DNA of 64,000 nt from Falsochrobactrum shanghaiense (GTDB taxonomy: Bacteria; Pseudomonadota; Alphaproteobacteria; Rhizobiales; Rhizobiaceae): NCBI RefSeq assembly GCF_003149535.1, contig NZ_QGDB01000009.1, forward strand, positions 22,373 through 86,372. Reading direction: 5' to 3'. Shown one piece after another: positions 8,799 through 18,023 of the stretch (position 1 is the stretch's first letter; each line of letters begins with the position of its first letter). The position numbers and the translations under genes were made by a program. Below the pieces are notes generated by a model. That model saw only the letters and a program-made list of their open reading frames with translations. It was not told the origin of the DNA and did not search any database.

Positions 8799-9857
8799 AT
8801 GCATGCTTACCGTCTACACGCAGCGGGCCACAGCTTGCGATGTGATGCGATCGAAATTCCGTCCGTCGAGAATAAAGAAGTATTAGTAAAGGTGGCGGGT
8901 TGTGGTGTGTGCCATACTGACTGGCACCTTCAGGACGGTGGTTTCGATCTAGGCGGGGGACAAAAACTACCGTTTCACGGCGTTCAATATCCCGTTACAC
9001 CAGGTCACGAAGTTTCGGGGACGATCGTAGCTGCCGGCCCCGAAGCCGAAGATGCCCCAGCGGGGCGGAAAGTGCTCGTGTTCCCATGGGTTGGTTGTGG
9101 GCAATGTGCGAACTGCACTGTTGGTTTGGAGCATCTTTGCTTTCGCCCACAGTACATTGGGATCTACCGTGACGGAGGTTACGCTGACTATGTCCGTGTA
9201 CCTCACAGTCGCTATCTGGTGGATATCGGCGATCTCGATATCACTACGGCTGCCCCGCTGGCATGTTCCGGCCTGACCACATTCAGCGCAATCAAGAAAT
9301 TTGGCAGCGTTCCCAATGAATGCCCCCTGGTGATCATAGGCGCTGGCGGACTTGGTTTGATGGCCGTGAACATTCTTAAGATGATCTCCGCCAAGCCGCC
9401 TGTCGTCCTGGAAATCGACCCTGCCAAACGTGAGGCGGCGCTCGCGGCTGGTGCTGCGGCTGTGATCGATCCTCGCGACGCGGATTTCGCCAAGCAAATC
9501 CGCAAGGCGGTCGGACAACCCGTCCGTGGCGTACTCGATCTAGTTGGAAGCGGAACGACGGTCCGTCAAGGTATAGACATTCTTGCTGTCGGCGCGAAAC
9601 TTGTCGTCGTCGGTCTTCTCGGTGGAACGCTTGAGCTGCCTACACCGCTGCTCGCATTGAAGTCGATTGCCATAGAAGGCAGTTTCGTCGGCAGCCTCGA
9701 AGAACTGCATGAGTTGGTTGCACTCGTGCGGACACACGGGGCACCAGAGATGCCCATTACTGCAAGACCATTGGACGAAGCTAAATCCATACTGGAAAGC
9801 CTGGAGCACGGCTCCGTCGTAGGCAGAGTGGTGCTGGTTCCATCCCCCGCCCACTAA
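8799..9857 (+). CDS. zinc-dependent alcohol dehydrogenase
   Basis: NAD-linked oxidation of an alcohol, probably to an aldehyde given the next gene. The protein has 352 residues. Catalytic zinc ligands are Cys38 (CGVCHTD) and His70-Glu71 (PGHE); the structural zinc site is Cys100, Cys103, Cys106 and Cys114. GAGGLG is the cofactor-binding loop. AGGAG at 8786-8790 fixes the start. First gene of the plus operon, 59 bp before the aldehyde dehydrogenase. Its partners suggest a primary alcohol on a hydrophobic or alicyclic skeleton, comparable to geraniol/perillyl alcohol dehydrogenase GeoA of Castellaniella. A ring-hydroxyl dehydrogenase role is the alternative. Confidence 0.9.
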   Translation: MHAYRLHAAGHSLRCDAIEIPSVENKEVLVKVAGCGVCHTDWHLQDGGFDLGGGQKLPFHGVQYPVTPGHEVSGTIVAAGPEAEDAPAGRKVLVFPWVGCGQCANCTVGLEHLCFRPQYIGIYRDGGYADYVRVPHSRYLVDIGDLDITTAAPLACSGLTTFSAIKKFGSVPNECPLVIIGAGGLGLMAVNILKMISAKPPVVLEIDPAKREAALAAGAAAVIDPRDADFAKQIRKAVGQPVRGVLDLVGSGTTVRQGIDILAVGAKLVVVGLLGGTLELPTPLLALKSIAIEGSFVGSLEELHELVALVRTHGAPEMPITARPLDEAKSILESLEHGSVVGRVVLVPSPAH

Positions 9858-9916
9858 TCTTTAAGAGCTGCTGCCGGTCAATGTCGCACGGCTCTTTTGC
9901 GTCCTTGGAGGAAGAC

Positions 9917-11347
9917 ATGACGAACAATTTGAAATTCTTTATCAACGGAGCGTGGGTTGACCCGCACTCTTCAGCCACGATTGACGTCGTCGATCCGTCA
10001 ACTGAGGAAGCATTCACGAAAGTGGCGATCGGCGACGCTCAGGACGTCGATCGGGCAGTCCTTGCGGCTCGCGAGGCCTTCAAGAGCTTCAGCCATACCA
10101 CTGTAGAAGAGCGTGCCGATCTCATCAGCCGTGTAATCACGGCCTACAAGAAGCGCGGTCGCGATCTGGCAAACGCGATCTCGAAAGAAGTCGGGGCCCC
10201 CCTTGAATTCGCCTACACGAACCAAGTGGGTGCCGGCCTCGCGCACTTCAGTCAGACGCTTAAGGCATTGCGGAGTTTTGAGTTCGAAAAGCACCGCGGT
10301 CCGCATTCCATCGTTTTCGAGCCGATCGGCGTCGTGGCGCTCATCACGCCGTGGAACTGGCCTTTGAACCAGATCGCGTGCAAGGTAGCTCCCGCATTAG
10401 CCGCCGGGTGCTCGATGATCCTCAAGCCGAGCGAGGTAGCGCCCCTTAACGCGCTTATTCTCGCGGAGATCTTCGAAGAGGCGGGGGTGCCCCCTGGGGT
10501 ATTCAATCTGATCAATGGCGATGGGCCAGGTGTTGGCCATGCTCTTGCCGCCCACCCAGATGTGGACATGATCTCTATCACAGGCTCGACCCGTGCAGGC
10601 GTGCTCGTCGCAAAGGCGGCCGCAGATACCATCAAGCGTGTGCATCAGGAACTTGGCGGCAAGTCACCCAACATTCTTTTCGAGGATGCTGAATTCCCGA
10701 AAGCGGTGACCAAGGGTATTTACGCCTGTTTCAATAATAGCGGCCAAAGCTGCAATGCGCCGACGCGCATGTTTGTACCGAGATCCCGCCAAGACGAAGT
10801 CAAGGAAATCGCCCGCGAGGCTGCCAAGAAATTCCGCGTCGGCGATCCTAAAGACGAGACCACGAAGCTCGGCCCGGTGATCAACCGAACGCAGTATGAA
10901 AAAATCCAGAGCCTGATCGAGACTGGCATCAAGGAAGGTGCATCTGTCGTCGTCGGCGGCATTGGCCGACCGGACGGCCTAAACCGCGGCTTTTACGTCC
11001 AACCCACAATCTTTGCCGACGTCACGTCCGAGATGACTATCGCCGTCGAAGAGATTTTCGGGCCGGTCTTGTCGATCATTCCGTACGACGACATCAACGA
11101 CGCGATCAATCAGGCAAACGATACAGTCTACGGTCTCGCTGCCTATGTCCAAAGTGCCGACCTCACAAAAGCCCGCGATGCGGCCCGTCGCCTGCGGGCT
11201 GGATCGGTCTATATCAACTATCCGGACTGGGACGTCAGCCTGCCGTTTGGCGGCTACAAACAGTCTGGCAACGGTCGCGAACAGGGTGAGTTCGGCTTGG
11301 AGGCATTCCTCGAGATCAAAGGCATTGCCGGCTACGGCACCGAATGA
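9917..11347 (+). CDS. NAD(P)-dependent aldehyde dehydrogenase
   Basis: Oxidises an aldehyde to its carboxylate. The start at 9917 is supported by GGAGGAAG at 9907-9914 and gives 476 residues; an ATG 36 bases upstream has no such site. The general base Glu is at residue 245 (ELGGKSP) and the catalytic Cys at residue 279 (GQSC). The TPWNWPL cofactor segment is also present. It overlaps the following ligase gene by four bases (ATGA), so aldehyde oxidation and acid activation are probably translated together. With the preceding alcohol dehydrogenase this gives alcohol to aldehyde to acid to acyl-CoA in three consecutive genes. Confidence 0.93.
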   Translation: MTNNLKFFINGAWVDPHSSATIDVVDPSTEEAFTKVAIGDAQDVDRAVLAAREAFKSFSHTTVEERADLISRVITAYKKRGRDLANAISKEVGAPLEFAYTNQVGAGLAHFSQTLKALRSFEFEKHRGPHSIVFEPIGVVALITPWNWPLNQIACKVAPALAAGCSMILKPSEVAPLNALILAEIFEEAGVPPGVFNLINGDGPGVGHALAAHPDVDMISITGSTRAGVLVAKAAADTIKRVHQELGGKSPNILFEDAEFPKAVTKGIYACFNNSGQSCNAPTRMFVPRSRQDEVKEIAREAAKKFRVGDPKDETTKLGPVINRTQYEKIQSLIETGIKEGASVVVGGIGRPDGLNRGFYVQPTIFADVTSEMTIAVEEIFGPVLSIIPYDDINDAINQANDTVYGLAAYVQSADLTKARDAARRLRAGSVYINYPDWDVSLPFGGYKQSGNGREQGEFGLEAFLEIKGIAGYGTE

Positions 11348-13044
11348 CAGATCAGTTGGGGACGGCGGACAAAATGCTACAGAATTGGAAGGACAAGGCC
11401 ACAATGCACGACAGCCGTGATTGGTTTCCGAAGGAGTCCATCGGTGACCTCCCTACCATCGCCGCCGATCGCTGGGGCGATCGTGAAACGCTGTTTTTTG
11501 AAGGCAGACGATGGAGCTTCAAAGAGGTAGCGGACGAGGTAGATCGTGTCGCTCGAGGCCTGATCGCTATCGGTGTAAAGCCGGGCGAGCACGTTGCAAT
11601 TTGGCTGACAAATCGTCCTGAATTCATATTCTCCTATTTCGCTATCATCCGGATCGGGGCCGTGGTCGTCCCGATGAACACTCGATGGCGGACACGCGAT
11701 TTTGTCGCAGCTATGCAGGCGTCCGATCCAACTGTACTCATCGCGGAGACGGTTTCAGGGCCAATCGACTTCGAGGCGATGGTCAAGGAGGCTCTCGGGT
11801 CCGATAGCTTTTTCGATGGGGAGCGCATTTCTTGCTCCGAATGCCCTACTCTTCGCCGCGTGATCTTCCTGTCCGACCATTCGCTCGAAGGCGCAGCGAC
11901 CTGGGACGAAGTCATGTCGGTCGGCGAGGCTACGCCTGCGGGAGAGCTAGAACAGCGCGCGACAGAGGTCGACCCGGACAATTTAGCGATCATCCTGTTC
12001 ACCTCAGGCACGACCGGACGGCCAAAAGGCGTCATGCAATCGCATTCCGGTATCCGCTCCGCTCTGGAAAGGGCGACGGTTCTGGGCATGACGATGAATG
12101 ATGTTCAGATCAATTACTTACCGCTCTTTCATAACTATTCGCTCGTCTGGATCGTCATGCACAACGTTCTGTGCGGTGCACGTCAGGTCCTGACAAACCG
12201 GTTTGACGCCGAAGAAGTCCTCAAGCTGATCAGCCAAGAGCGCGTTACAATGCTTCACGGCTTTGAGGTTCATCTCAGCGAGCTGCTGACCGCTTACGAG
12301 CGCAATCCCGATCATTACGACCTCTCCAGCCTGCGTATTGGAACACACACTTTCGGTTCCGAATTCGGGCGCCGTATCACGGAGCGATTCCAGACCGTTT
12401 TCTGCCGAACTGTTTCCTCCTATGGAATGTCCGAGACCTTCAGCGCTGTAACGTGTCGGCATCCAAAAGACATGACCATTCAAGAGACCTGCGACGCTTC
12501 AGGCTATCCGCTACCTGGCTCTCGGCTGAGGATCATTGATCAGGAAGGCAAGGAAGTGCCCACGGGAGAGATCGGGGAGATCATCGTCAAGTCACCCAGT
12601 CTCATGCTTGGCTATTACAAAAACCCGGAGGAGACGCAGAAAGCCATCGACCAAGATGGTTGGTTCCATACCGGTGATTCTGGATATCTTCGAACGGATG
12701 GAATGCTGCATTTCGTCGGCAGGTTCAAGGACATGATCCGGGTTGGCGGCGAGAATGTGGACCCCACAGAAGTCGAAGCCCTTCTTCTTGAGGTGCCTGA
12801 GGTCGTTCAGGTGGCTGCGGTCGCAATGTGCGACGATAGATTGGCCGAGGTCGTGGCAGCATTCGTGGTGGTACATGAAGTCGCCGACGTCGAAACTGTC
12901 CGACAAAGTATCTATGAACTCTGCAAAGGTAGGATTGCTAGCTTCAAGGTCCCGACAAGAATCGAGTTTGTGTCCGAACTACCCATCACCAGCACAGGAA
13001 AGATCGACCGCCTGACGCTGCGAAATCGTCTCAAAGAAATCTGA
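11344..13044 (+). CDS. AMP-forming acyl-CoA synthetase (acid:CoA ligase) 2
   Basis: ANL-superfamily ligase of 566 residues, with LFTSGTTGRPKGVMQS as the P-loop, SYGMSET, the hinge region GRFKDMIRVGGENV and the C-terminal PITSTGKIDR with the catalytic Lys. The ATG at 11344 overlaps the aldehyde dehydrogenase stop. An internal ATG at 11374 or 11404 would give a length closer to the family average and is possible. It resembles medium-chain and cyclohexanecarboxylate ligases (FadD/AliA type). The coupled alcohol and aldehyde dehydrogenase genes suggest it activates the acid they make. Confidence 0.9.
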   Translation: MTDQLGTADKMLQNWKDKATMHDSRDWFPKESIGDLPTIAADRWGDRETLFFEGRRWSFKEVADEVDRVARGLIAIGVKPGEHVAIWLTNRPEFIFSYFAIIRIGAVVVPMNTRWRTRDFVAAMQASDPTVLIAETVSGPIDFEAMVKEALGSDSFFDGERISCSECPTLRRVIFLSDHSLEGAATWDEVMSVGEATPAGELEQRATEVDPDNLAIILFTSGTTGRPKGVMQSHSGIRSALERATVLGMTMNDVQINYLPLFHNYSLVWIVMHNVLCGARQVLTNRFDAEEVLKLISQERVTMLHGFEVHLSELLTAYERNPDHYDLSSLRIGTHTFGSEFGRRITERFQTVFCRTVSSYGMSETFSAVTCRHPKDMTIQETCDASGYPLPGSRLRIIDQEGKEVPTGEIGEIIVKSPSLMLGYYKNPEETQKAIDQDGWFHTGDSGYLRTDGMLHFVGRFKDMIRVGGENVDPTEVEALLLEVPEVVQVAAVAMCDDRLAEVVAAFVVVHEVADVETVRQSIYELCKGRIASFKVPTRIEFVSELPITSTGKIDRLTLRNRLKEI

Positions 13045-13092
13045 CGAGGACCAGAAGCCAGCGTTCGCGCGGATCTGAATAACATTCTTTCA

Positions 13093-13866
13093 ATGGAGAG
13101 CGCATTGAAACCGAAACTTTATGGTTTTTCGACTGGAAGTGTGACGATCAAGAAGAAGGCCGTCATTGACGATGGCGTGGGCATGGTGGAGATGCCGATA
13201 CCTGCCTTCCTAATCGTTCATCCGAACGGCAACGTGCTGTTCGACACCGGATTGCACTCTGACCTGGCCGATCCGACGTCCGAGCGGCTCGGCAACCTAT
13301 CCAAATACTCGACGATCAAATTCTCCATGGAAGAACATGTCGTCAATCGTATCGCCACCTTGGGCCTAAAGCCCGAAGACATATCGATTATTATCAATTC
13401 GCACCTGCACTTCGACCATGCCGGAGGCAACTGCGATTTCCCTAATGCCACAATGATCGTCCAACGTGCAGAAATGAACGCGGCAACGGATCCCGATCTG
13501 ATCGTTAGAAATGCGTTCAATCCTGACGATTACAAGTCCAATCTCAAGCGAAAGCTGATTGACGGTGAACACGATGTCTTCGGTGATGGGGTACTCCTTC
13601 TAAAACCTACGCCTGGTCACACACCAGGCCATCAGTGCCTGCTTGTGACGATCGACGACCGCAGGATCTTACTAGCTGCCGACGCAAGCTACATAGCGGA
13701 AAATCTGGAGCGTCAGATGGTTTCGAGACTGAGTTTCGACATTGAGGCTGCAAAGCGGTCCTTGGCGAAGCTTGCTGAATGGAAAGCTGAAGGGTGGGAG
13801 ATCATGATCGGGCATGATCTCGACCAGTGGAGCAGAGTTCCAAAGATTCCAACGCCAATCGTATGA
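13093..13866 (+). CDS. metallo-beta-lactamase-fold lactonase, AiiA/AttM type
   Basis: A 257-residue hydrolase. The dinuclear zinc set is complete and spaced as in AHL lactonase AiiA: His104, His106, Asp108, His109 (SHLHFDHAGG), His176 (TPGHTPGH), Asp197 and His241 (MIGHD). Tyr200 follows Asp197 by three residues, matching the catalytic Tyr of AiiA. Characterised relatives open acyl-homoserine lactones or gamma-butyrolactone (AttM/BlcC). No quorum-sensing genes are nearby; being inside a ring-degradation operon suggests hydrolysis of a lactone formed from the substrate or as a side product. The start ATG at 13093 has a weak ribosome site (CAATGGAGAGC); the ATG begins ATGGAGAGC. Confidence 0.85.
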   Translation: MESALKPKLYGFSTGSVTIKKKAVIDDGVGMVEMPIPAFLIVHPNGNVLFDTGLHSDLADPTSERLGNLSKYSTIKFSMEEHVVNRIATLGLKPEDISIIINSHLHFDHAGGNCDFPNATMIVQRAEMNAATDPDLIVRNAFNPDDYKSNLKRKLIDGEHDVFGDGVLLLKPTPGHTPGHQCLLVTIDDRRILLAADASYIAENLERQMVSRLSFDIEAAKRSLAKLAEWKAEGWEIMIGHDLDQWSRVPKIPTPIV

Positions 13867-13918
13867 CCCTTTCCAGGCGCGTGAAGGCTAGATCTATTCG
13901 CTGATTTTAGGGGATGCC

Positions 13919-14746
13919 ATGATCAACCTGGGTTTCAAAGGGAAGACGTTCTTCGTACAGGGAGGTACGTCTGGCGTTGGAAAGGCCGCGGCAAGGATAC
14001 TGCTGGAGGAAGGTGCCAAGGTCGGCATCACCGGCACATCCGAAGCGTCGGTCGTGGCAGCATTGGCTGAGTTGCGCGAGATTAGCCCTCGGGTGGCAGG
14101 TCGGGTAGCGAATGTCAAAGACAAGGCCGCAATTGAAGAGGCAGTTACTTATTTTGAAACCGAACTCGGGCCTATAGATGGCCTTCTAATCTGTGCGGCA
14201 ATCTCCGGTTCAGCACCGGCGGAGGATTTGGATATTGAGGAGTGGAATAACGTCCTGTCAGTGAACCTGAGCGGCGCTTTTTTGACTGCCCAATGCGTCG
14301 GTCGTCAGATGATCGCGCGCCGTTGCGGTGCGATCGTCTTCGTTGGATCCACTGATGGCTTGGGTGGTCATCCGAGCCGAACACACTACGTTGCCTCCAA
14401 GCACGGGCTAAATGGACTAACCAAGAATTTAGCGCTTGAATGGGGCCGTCATGGCATCCGCATCAACTGCATCGCTCCAAATGCGATCGACACTCCGATG
14501 CTGCAACGAAACATGCCGCCTGCTTTCTTGTCGAATGTGATCGAGGATCGCACGCCGCTCGGGCGAGTGGCGCAGGCTTCGGAGATCGCCTCTGCCGCTC
14601 TTCTATTACTTTCCGAAGCCGCCTCCTATATCACCGGTGCAACTGTGCCGGTCGATGGAGGGCTGACCGCGGGGTTTTGGACGCGGAGAAACGGAGCAGA
14701 TTACTCTTCTAAGAGGCTACTTGATGCCGGTATCTATGAAGAGTGA
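13919..14746 (+). CDS. short-chain dehydrogenase/reductase, BadH-like
   Basis: Classical SDR of 275 residues. The cofactor loop is GGTSGVG (15-21), and the catalytic tetrad is Asn116, Ser144, Tyr157 and Lys161 (YVASK). The NNAG motif is replaced by ICAAIS. GGGGATGCC precedes the ATG. It is the last gene of the plus operon, 52 bp after the lactonase. In R. palustris the SDR BadH makes the 2-ketocyclohexanecarboxyl-CoA that BadI opens; a BadI-like protein is encoded in the divergent operon here, so the same pairing is proposed. The roughly 20-residue tail after the DGG motif is longer than in most SDRs. Confidence 0.85.
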   Translation: MINLGFKGKTFFVQGGTSGVGKAAARILLEEGAKVGITGTSEASVVAALAELREISPRVAGRVANVKDKAAIEEAVTYFETELGPIDGLLICAAISGSAPAEDLDIEEWNNVLSVNLSGAFLTAQCVGRQMIARRCGAIVFVGSTDGLGGHPSRTHYVASKHGLNGLTKNLALEWGRHGIRINCIAPNAIDTPMLQRNMPPAFLSNVIEDRTPLGRVAQASEIASAALLLLSEAASYITGATVPVDGGLTAGFWTRRNGADYSSKRLLDAGIYEE

Positions 14747-14900
14747 GGCAAACCAACCCGTTTAGTGCAGTCTGTCCACAGCGTATTCGGAACATGGACT
14801 ATCGGTTCAAATCTCCTCCGGTCAGCCATGCGGGATAGCGATGAGAACTATGTCTACTCCATAGCCCTCTATACCCCTCCAAAGTAGAACTGTTAGCAAA

Positions 14901-15809
14901 TCAACGCCTCATGGGTTGATCTCGGTGCCGGAGTGCGTCGACCACAAACTGGAAGGCCGGCAAGGTCTGGCGCCGGCTGGGATAGTAGAGGAAGTAGCCG
15001 TCGAAAAAAGGCGACCAGTCGTCAAGCACCTGCGTGAGCGAGCCTTGCGCGATCTGGTCTTCGACGATGTTTTCGGGAACGTAGGCGATTCCGTAACCGC
15101 TTACCGCCGCATCAATCATCACGTAGGAATTGTTGAATGTCAGTTGCCCCGAAACTCTGACGCGAAGCGCCTGCCCGTCCTTCTCGAACTCCCAGGCGTA
15201 GAGGCCTCCGGCCGTTTCCTGGCGCATGTTGATACAGGCATGCCGCACCAGATCCTGCGGATGCATGGGCGTTCCGTTCATGGCGAGATAGGCTGGTGCG
15301 GCGACGGCGACGAGCCGCCAGTCGGGGCTGATGCGGACCGCGATCATGTCCTTTTCAATGCTTTCTCCCAATCTCACACCGGCGTCGAAGCCCTCCTCGA
15401 CGATGTTCCGGAAGGTGCTGTCGAGCAGCAATTCAACGTTGACGTCGGGATATTGGCGAAGCATCGGCTTCAGCTTTGGCCACACGACGCTGTGAAACGC
15501 ATGATCGGAAAGCGTCAACCGTATGGAGCCTGAAGGTTTTTCGCGAAACGCCATCAATGATGCGATCTCGTCCTCAATCTCAGCCATGCGCGGGGTAATG
15601 GTCTGAAGCAGGCGTTCGCCGGCGGCAGTCGGGGCGACATTCCGTGTCGTGCGTGTCAGAAGCCTTATGCCCATCCGCGTTTCCAATTGCTTGATGGTAT
15701 GGCTGAGCGTCGACTGGGCGACGCCCAGCTTTGCGGCCGCTCTGGTGAAACTACGTTCTTCAGCGACCATCTGAAACCACGTCAGATGATTGAAATCGAT
15801 CTTGGCCAT
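14901..15809 (-). CDS. LysR-family transcriptional regulator
   Basis: Full-length LTTR of 302 residues. The N-terminal winged helix (residues 5-65) contains RSFTRAAAKLGVAQSTLSHTI and the LLTRTTRNVAPT wing, followed by a substrate-binding domain. It is divergent from the MFS-cupin-SDR operon that starts at 15930, and a TGATT-N9-AATCA dyad lies between them, so it probably controls that operon and itself. Its effector is unknown. It converges with the BadH-like SDR gene at 14746, and nothing links it to the ring-degradation operons. Confidence 0.93.
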   Translation of the reverse strand: MAKIDFNHLTWFQMVAEERSFTRAAAKLGVAQSTLSHTIKQLETRMGIRLLTRTTRNVAPTAAGERLLQTITPRMAEIEDEIASLMAFREKPSGSIRLTLSDHAFHSVVWPKLKPMLRQYPDVNVELLLDSTFRNIVEEGFDAGVRLGESIEKDMIAVRISPDWRLVAVAAPAYLAMNGTPMHPQDLVRHACINMRQETAGGLYAWEFEKDGQALRVRVSGQLTFNNSYVMIDAAVSGYGIAYVPENIVEDQIAQGSLTQVLDDWSPFFDGYFLYYPSRRQTLPAFQFVVDALRHRDQPMRR

Positions 15810-15870
15810 AGAGGCTTTCCCCGGATGCGTACCTTCGCGAGATTAATCGACTGGATCGATAAGTCCATGC

Positions 15871-15889
15871 TGATTTTAACCGCTAATCA
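15871..15889. promoter_or_regulatory. probable LysR binding dyad
   Basis: TGATT-N9-AATCA, a perfect five-base dyad fitting the T-N11-A rule for LysR regulators. It lies 62 bp upstream of the LysR start and 41 bp upstream of the MFS start, in the only gap between the divergent genes. Confidence 0.55.
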
Positions 15890-15929
15890 ACCGCCGCAGA
15901 CACGCCTATGTTTCGCCAGACAATATTTC

Positions 15930-17138
15930 ATGACCATGGCGGACCCGATGAGCTTAACCACCACCGATGCAAAAAACCGGCCCGACGCGGCATGGGGCGC
16001 CGTCCTGTCGATGGCGCTGTGCGTGGCGATGCTGATTGCCTCGGAGTTCATGCCAGTCAGCCTCCTGACCCCGATGGCCGAAGGGCTTGGCGCAACGGAG
16101 GGGCAGACCGGACAGGCGATCTCGATCAGCGGGCTTTGCGCGGTCGCGGCCAGCTTGGCTGTCACTACGGTCGCCGGCAGGCTCAACCGCAAATGGGTGC
16201 TTGTGGCGATGACCACCTTCATGCTGCTGTCACTGGTCCTCGTCGCGGCGGCGCCGAATTTTACGGTCCTTATGATCGGTCGCGCGTTGCTCGGTATCTG
16301 CATCGGCGGTTTCTGGGCGTTGGCCACAGCCGTCATCATGCGACTTGTGCCGGCGCAGGATGTGCCGCGCGCGCTGGCCGTGATGTATGGCGGGCAGGCC
16401 ATCGCGGCCGCCTTCGCAGCCCCTGTCGGCGCCTATCTGGGCAACATATTCGGCTGGCGCGAAGTGTTTTGGGCGCTGACGCCAATCGTCGCCGTCAACC
16501 TCGCCTGGCATGTGATCGCGCTGCCGTCACTGCCCGTGCACCGAAGGCAGGATGTTCGCGCCATGATCGAGCTGGTGCGCCGCCCCTATTTCCTGCGCGG
16601 GCTGGTTGCGGTGATGCTGTCATGGGGCGCGGCCTTCACCATGTTCACCTATCTGCGTCCGTTCCTCGAACAGGTGACCCGCGTAGACGTCACCATGCTT
16701 TCCTTTCTCCTGCTGCTCCTTGGCAGTGCGGGCTTCATCGGCACCTGGGCGGCGGGACGTTATGTCAAAGGCAATGTCGCGCCTCTCCTGAAGCTGCCCG
16801 CGCTGGTGATGGGCGGTGCCACTACTGGCCTTTTGCTGTTCGGCTTCTCCCCCATTGCAACGGGTTTCTTCATGGTGGTCTGGGGGGCAATGAACACTAT
16901 GTTCTCGGTGATCTGGATGAGCTGGATGGCGCAGAACGCGGATGACGCGCCGGAAGCTGGCGGCAGCCTGATGGTGGCGGCGATCCAGGCCTCGATCCTG
17001 CTCGGCGCGGTGCTGGGCGGGCTGTTGCTGGATGGCGTTTCGATCCAGGCAACTTTCATTGGCAGCGTGGTGCTGGCCGCCTTCGCCGTCGTGCTCATTG
17101 GTGACGGGCAGCGCATGTTGAAGCCGGATGGAGTTTGA
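15930..17138 (+). CDS. MFS transporter, DHA1 (arabinose-efflux/drug) type
   Basis: About 402 residues with twelve predicted membrane segments, the standard size for DHA1 efflux carriers. Hydrophobic stretches begin at WGAVLSMALCVAMLIASEF, and GRALLGICIGGFWAL matches the conserved family motif. Three in-frame ATGs (15930, 15936, 15948) are possible starts; none has a strong ribosome site, though GGCGGA precedes the last. First gene of a tight plus-strand operon controlled, probably, by the divergent LysR. The partners are small oxidoreductases, so export of a toxic compound or its reduced product is plausible; the substrate cannot be read from sequence. Confidence 0.88.
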   Translation: MTMADPMSLTTTDAKNRPDAAWGAVLSMALCVAMLIASEFMPVSLLTPMAEGLGATEGQTGQAISISGLCAVAASLAVTTVAGRLNRKWVLVAMTTFMLLSLVLVAAAPNFTVLMIGRALLGICIGGFWALATAVIMRLVPAQDVPRALAVMYGGQAIAAAFAAPVGAYLGNIFGWREVFWALTPIVAVNLAWHVIALPSLPVHRRQDVRAMIELVRRPYFLRGLVAVMLSWGAAFTMFTYLRPFLEQVTRVDVTMLSFLLLLLGSAGFIGTWAAGRYVKGNVAPLLKLPALVMGGATTGLLLFGFSPIATGFFMVVWGAMNTMFSVIWMSWMAQNADDAPEAGGSLMVAAIQASILLGAVLGGLLLDGVSIQATFIGSVVLAAFAVVLIGDGQRMLKPDGV

Positions 17139-17139
17139 T

Positions 17140-17580
17140 ATGACACTTACCTCCCGGATTTCACGTCGCACATTGCTGGCGGCAGGTTGCGCCAGCCTCT
17201 TTGCCCCCATTGTCCATGCGGAAGGAGCCGCCATGCGTTTGAAATTGGCCTTCGCGGATCAGGATTTCACGGCTACGCTGGAGGACAATCCTTCCACGCG
17301 GGATTTGATGACGATGCTGCCGCTCGACCTGACCATCGACGATTATTCGACCAACGAGAAGATCGCCTATCTGCCGCGCAAGCTGACCGAAGAAGGCAGC
17401 GGGCGGTTCGAAAACGAGGCCGCCGGCGATCTTTGCTATTTCGCCCCATGGGGCAATCTGGCGATGTTTTATGGTCCCTATCGCTGGTCGCGCGGGCTGA
17501 TCCGGCTGGGTCGGCTGGACGAAGGGCCTGCGCCCTTGCTGGTGCGCGGCAAACACATGCTGCGCATCGAGACACTTTGA
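17140..17580 (+). CDS. cyclophilin-like fold protein with Tat-type leader
   Basis: About 146 residues. The N-terminus SRRTLLAAG followed by a hydrophobic stretch and AHA-like cleavage region (VHAEG) looks like a twin-arginine or Sec signal, though with an imperfect RR motif. The mature part ([20 protein letters not shown] ... [13 protein letters not shown]) matches the small cyclophilin-like family found beside cupins and reductases. Its biochemical role is unknown. The ATG at 17140 follows the MFS stop directly and has GGATGGAG upstream. It is followed by the cupin gene after 17 bp. Confidence 0.75.
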   Translation: MTLTSRISRRTLLAAGCASLFAPIVHAEGAAMRLKLAFADQDFTATLEDNPSTRDLMTMLPLDLTIDDYSTNEKIAYLPRKLTEEGSGRFENEAAGDLCYFAPWGNLAMFYGPYRWSRGLIRLGRLDEGPAPLLVRGKHMLRIETL

Positions 17581-17597
17581 AACCAAAGGAGATAACC

Positions 17598-17993
17598 ATG
17601 CAGATCTATCGTGCCGGGCAAACACCTTCCCGCTCCGGTCCCGCCGAATGGTTCACCGGACGCGTGCGCATCGACGCGCTGTTCAACGCCGCCGATCCCG
17701 ACCGGGTGCAGGGCGCACACGTCACCTTTGAGCCGGGCGCGCGCACCGCATGGCATACCCATCCGCTCGGCCAGACGCTGATCGTTACTTCTGGCATCGG
17801 GCGAGTGCAGCGTGAGGGTGGCCCGGTAGAAGACATCCGTCCCGGCGATGTCGTCTGGTTCGAGCCGGGTGAAAAGCACTGGCACGGCGCGTCGCCCGAG
17901 ACCGCCATGACCCATATCGCGCTTCAGGAGGTCGAGAACGGCAAGGTCGTCGACTGGCTGGAGCACGTCACGGACGAACAATACGGCGCCTGA
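17598..17993 (+). CDS. cupin-domain protein
   Basis: A 131-residue single cupin. Metal-binding motif 1 is [14 protein letters not shown] and motif 2 is [16 protein letters not shown], together giving three or four His ligands. AAAGGAG at 17585-17591 defines the start. Relatives are small quercetinase-like or carboxymuconolactone-associated cupins of unknown substrate that often sit beside SDRs and aldo-keto reductases. The protein ends next to the SDR gene, with which it shares the operon. Confidence 0.85.
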   Translation: MQIYRAGQTPSRSGPAEWFTGRVRIDALFNAADPDRVQGAHVTFEPGARTAWHTHPLGQTLIVTSGIGRVQREGGPVEDIRPGDVVWFEPGEKHWHGASPETAMTHIALQEVENGKVVDWLEHVTDEQYGA

Positions 17994-18023
17994 TTGGACG
18001 TCGCCAACCGAAAGGACATCACC

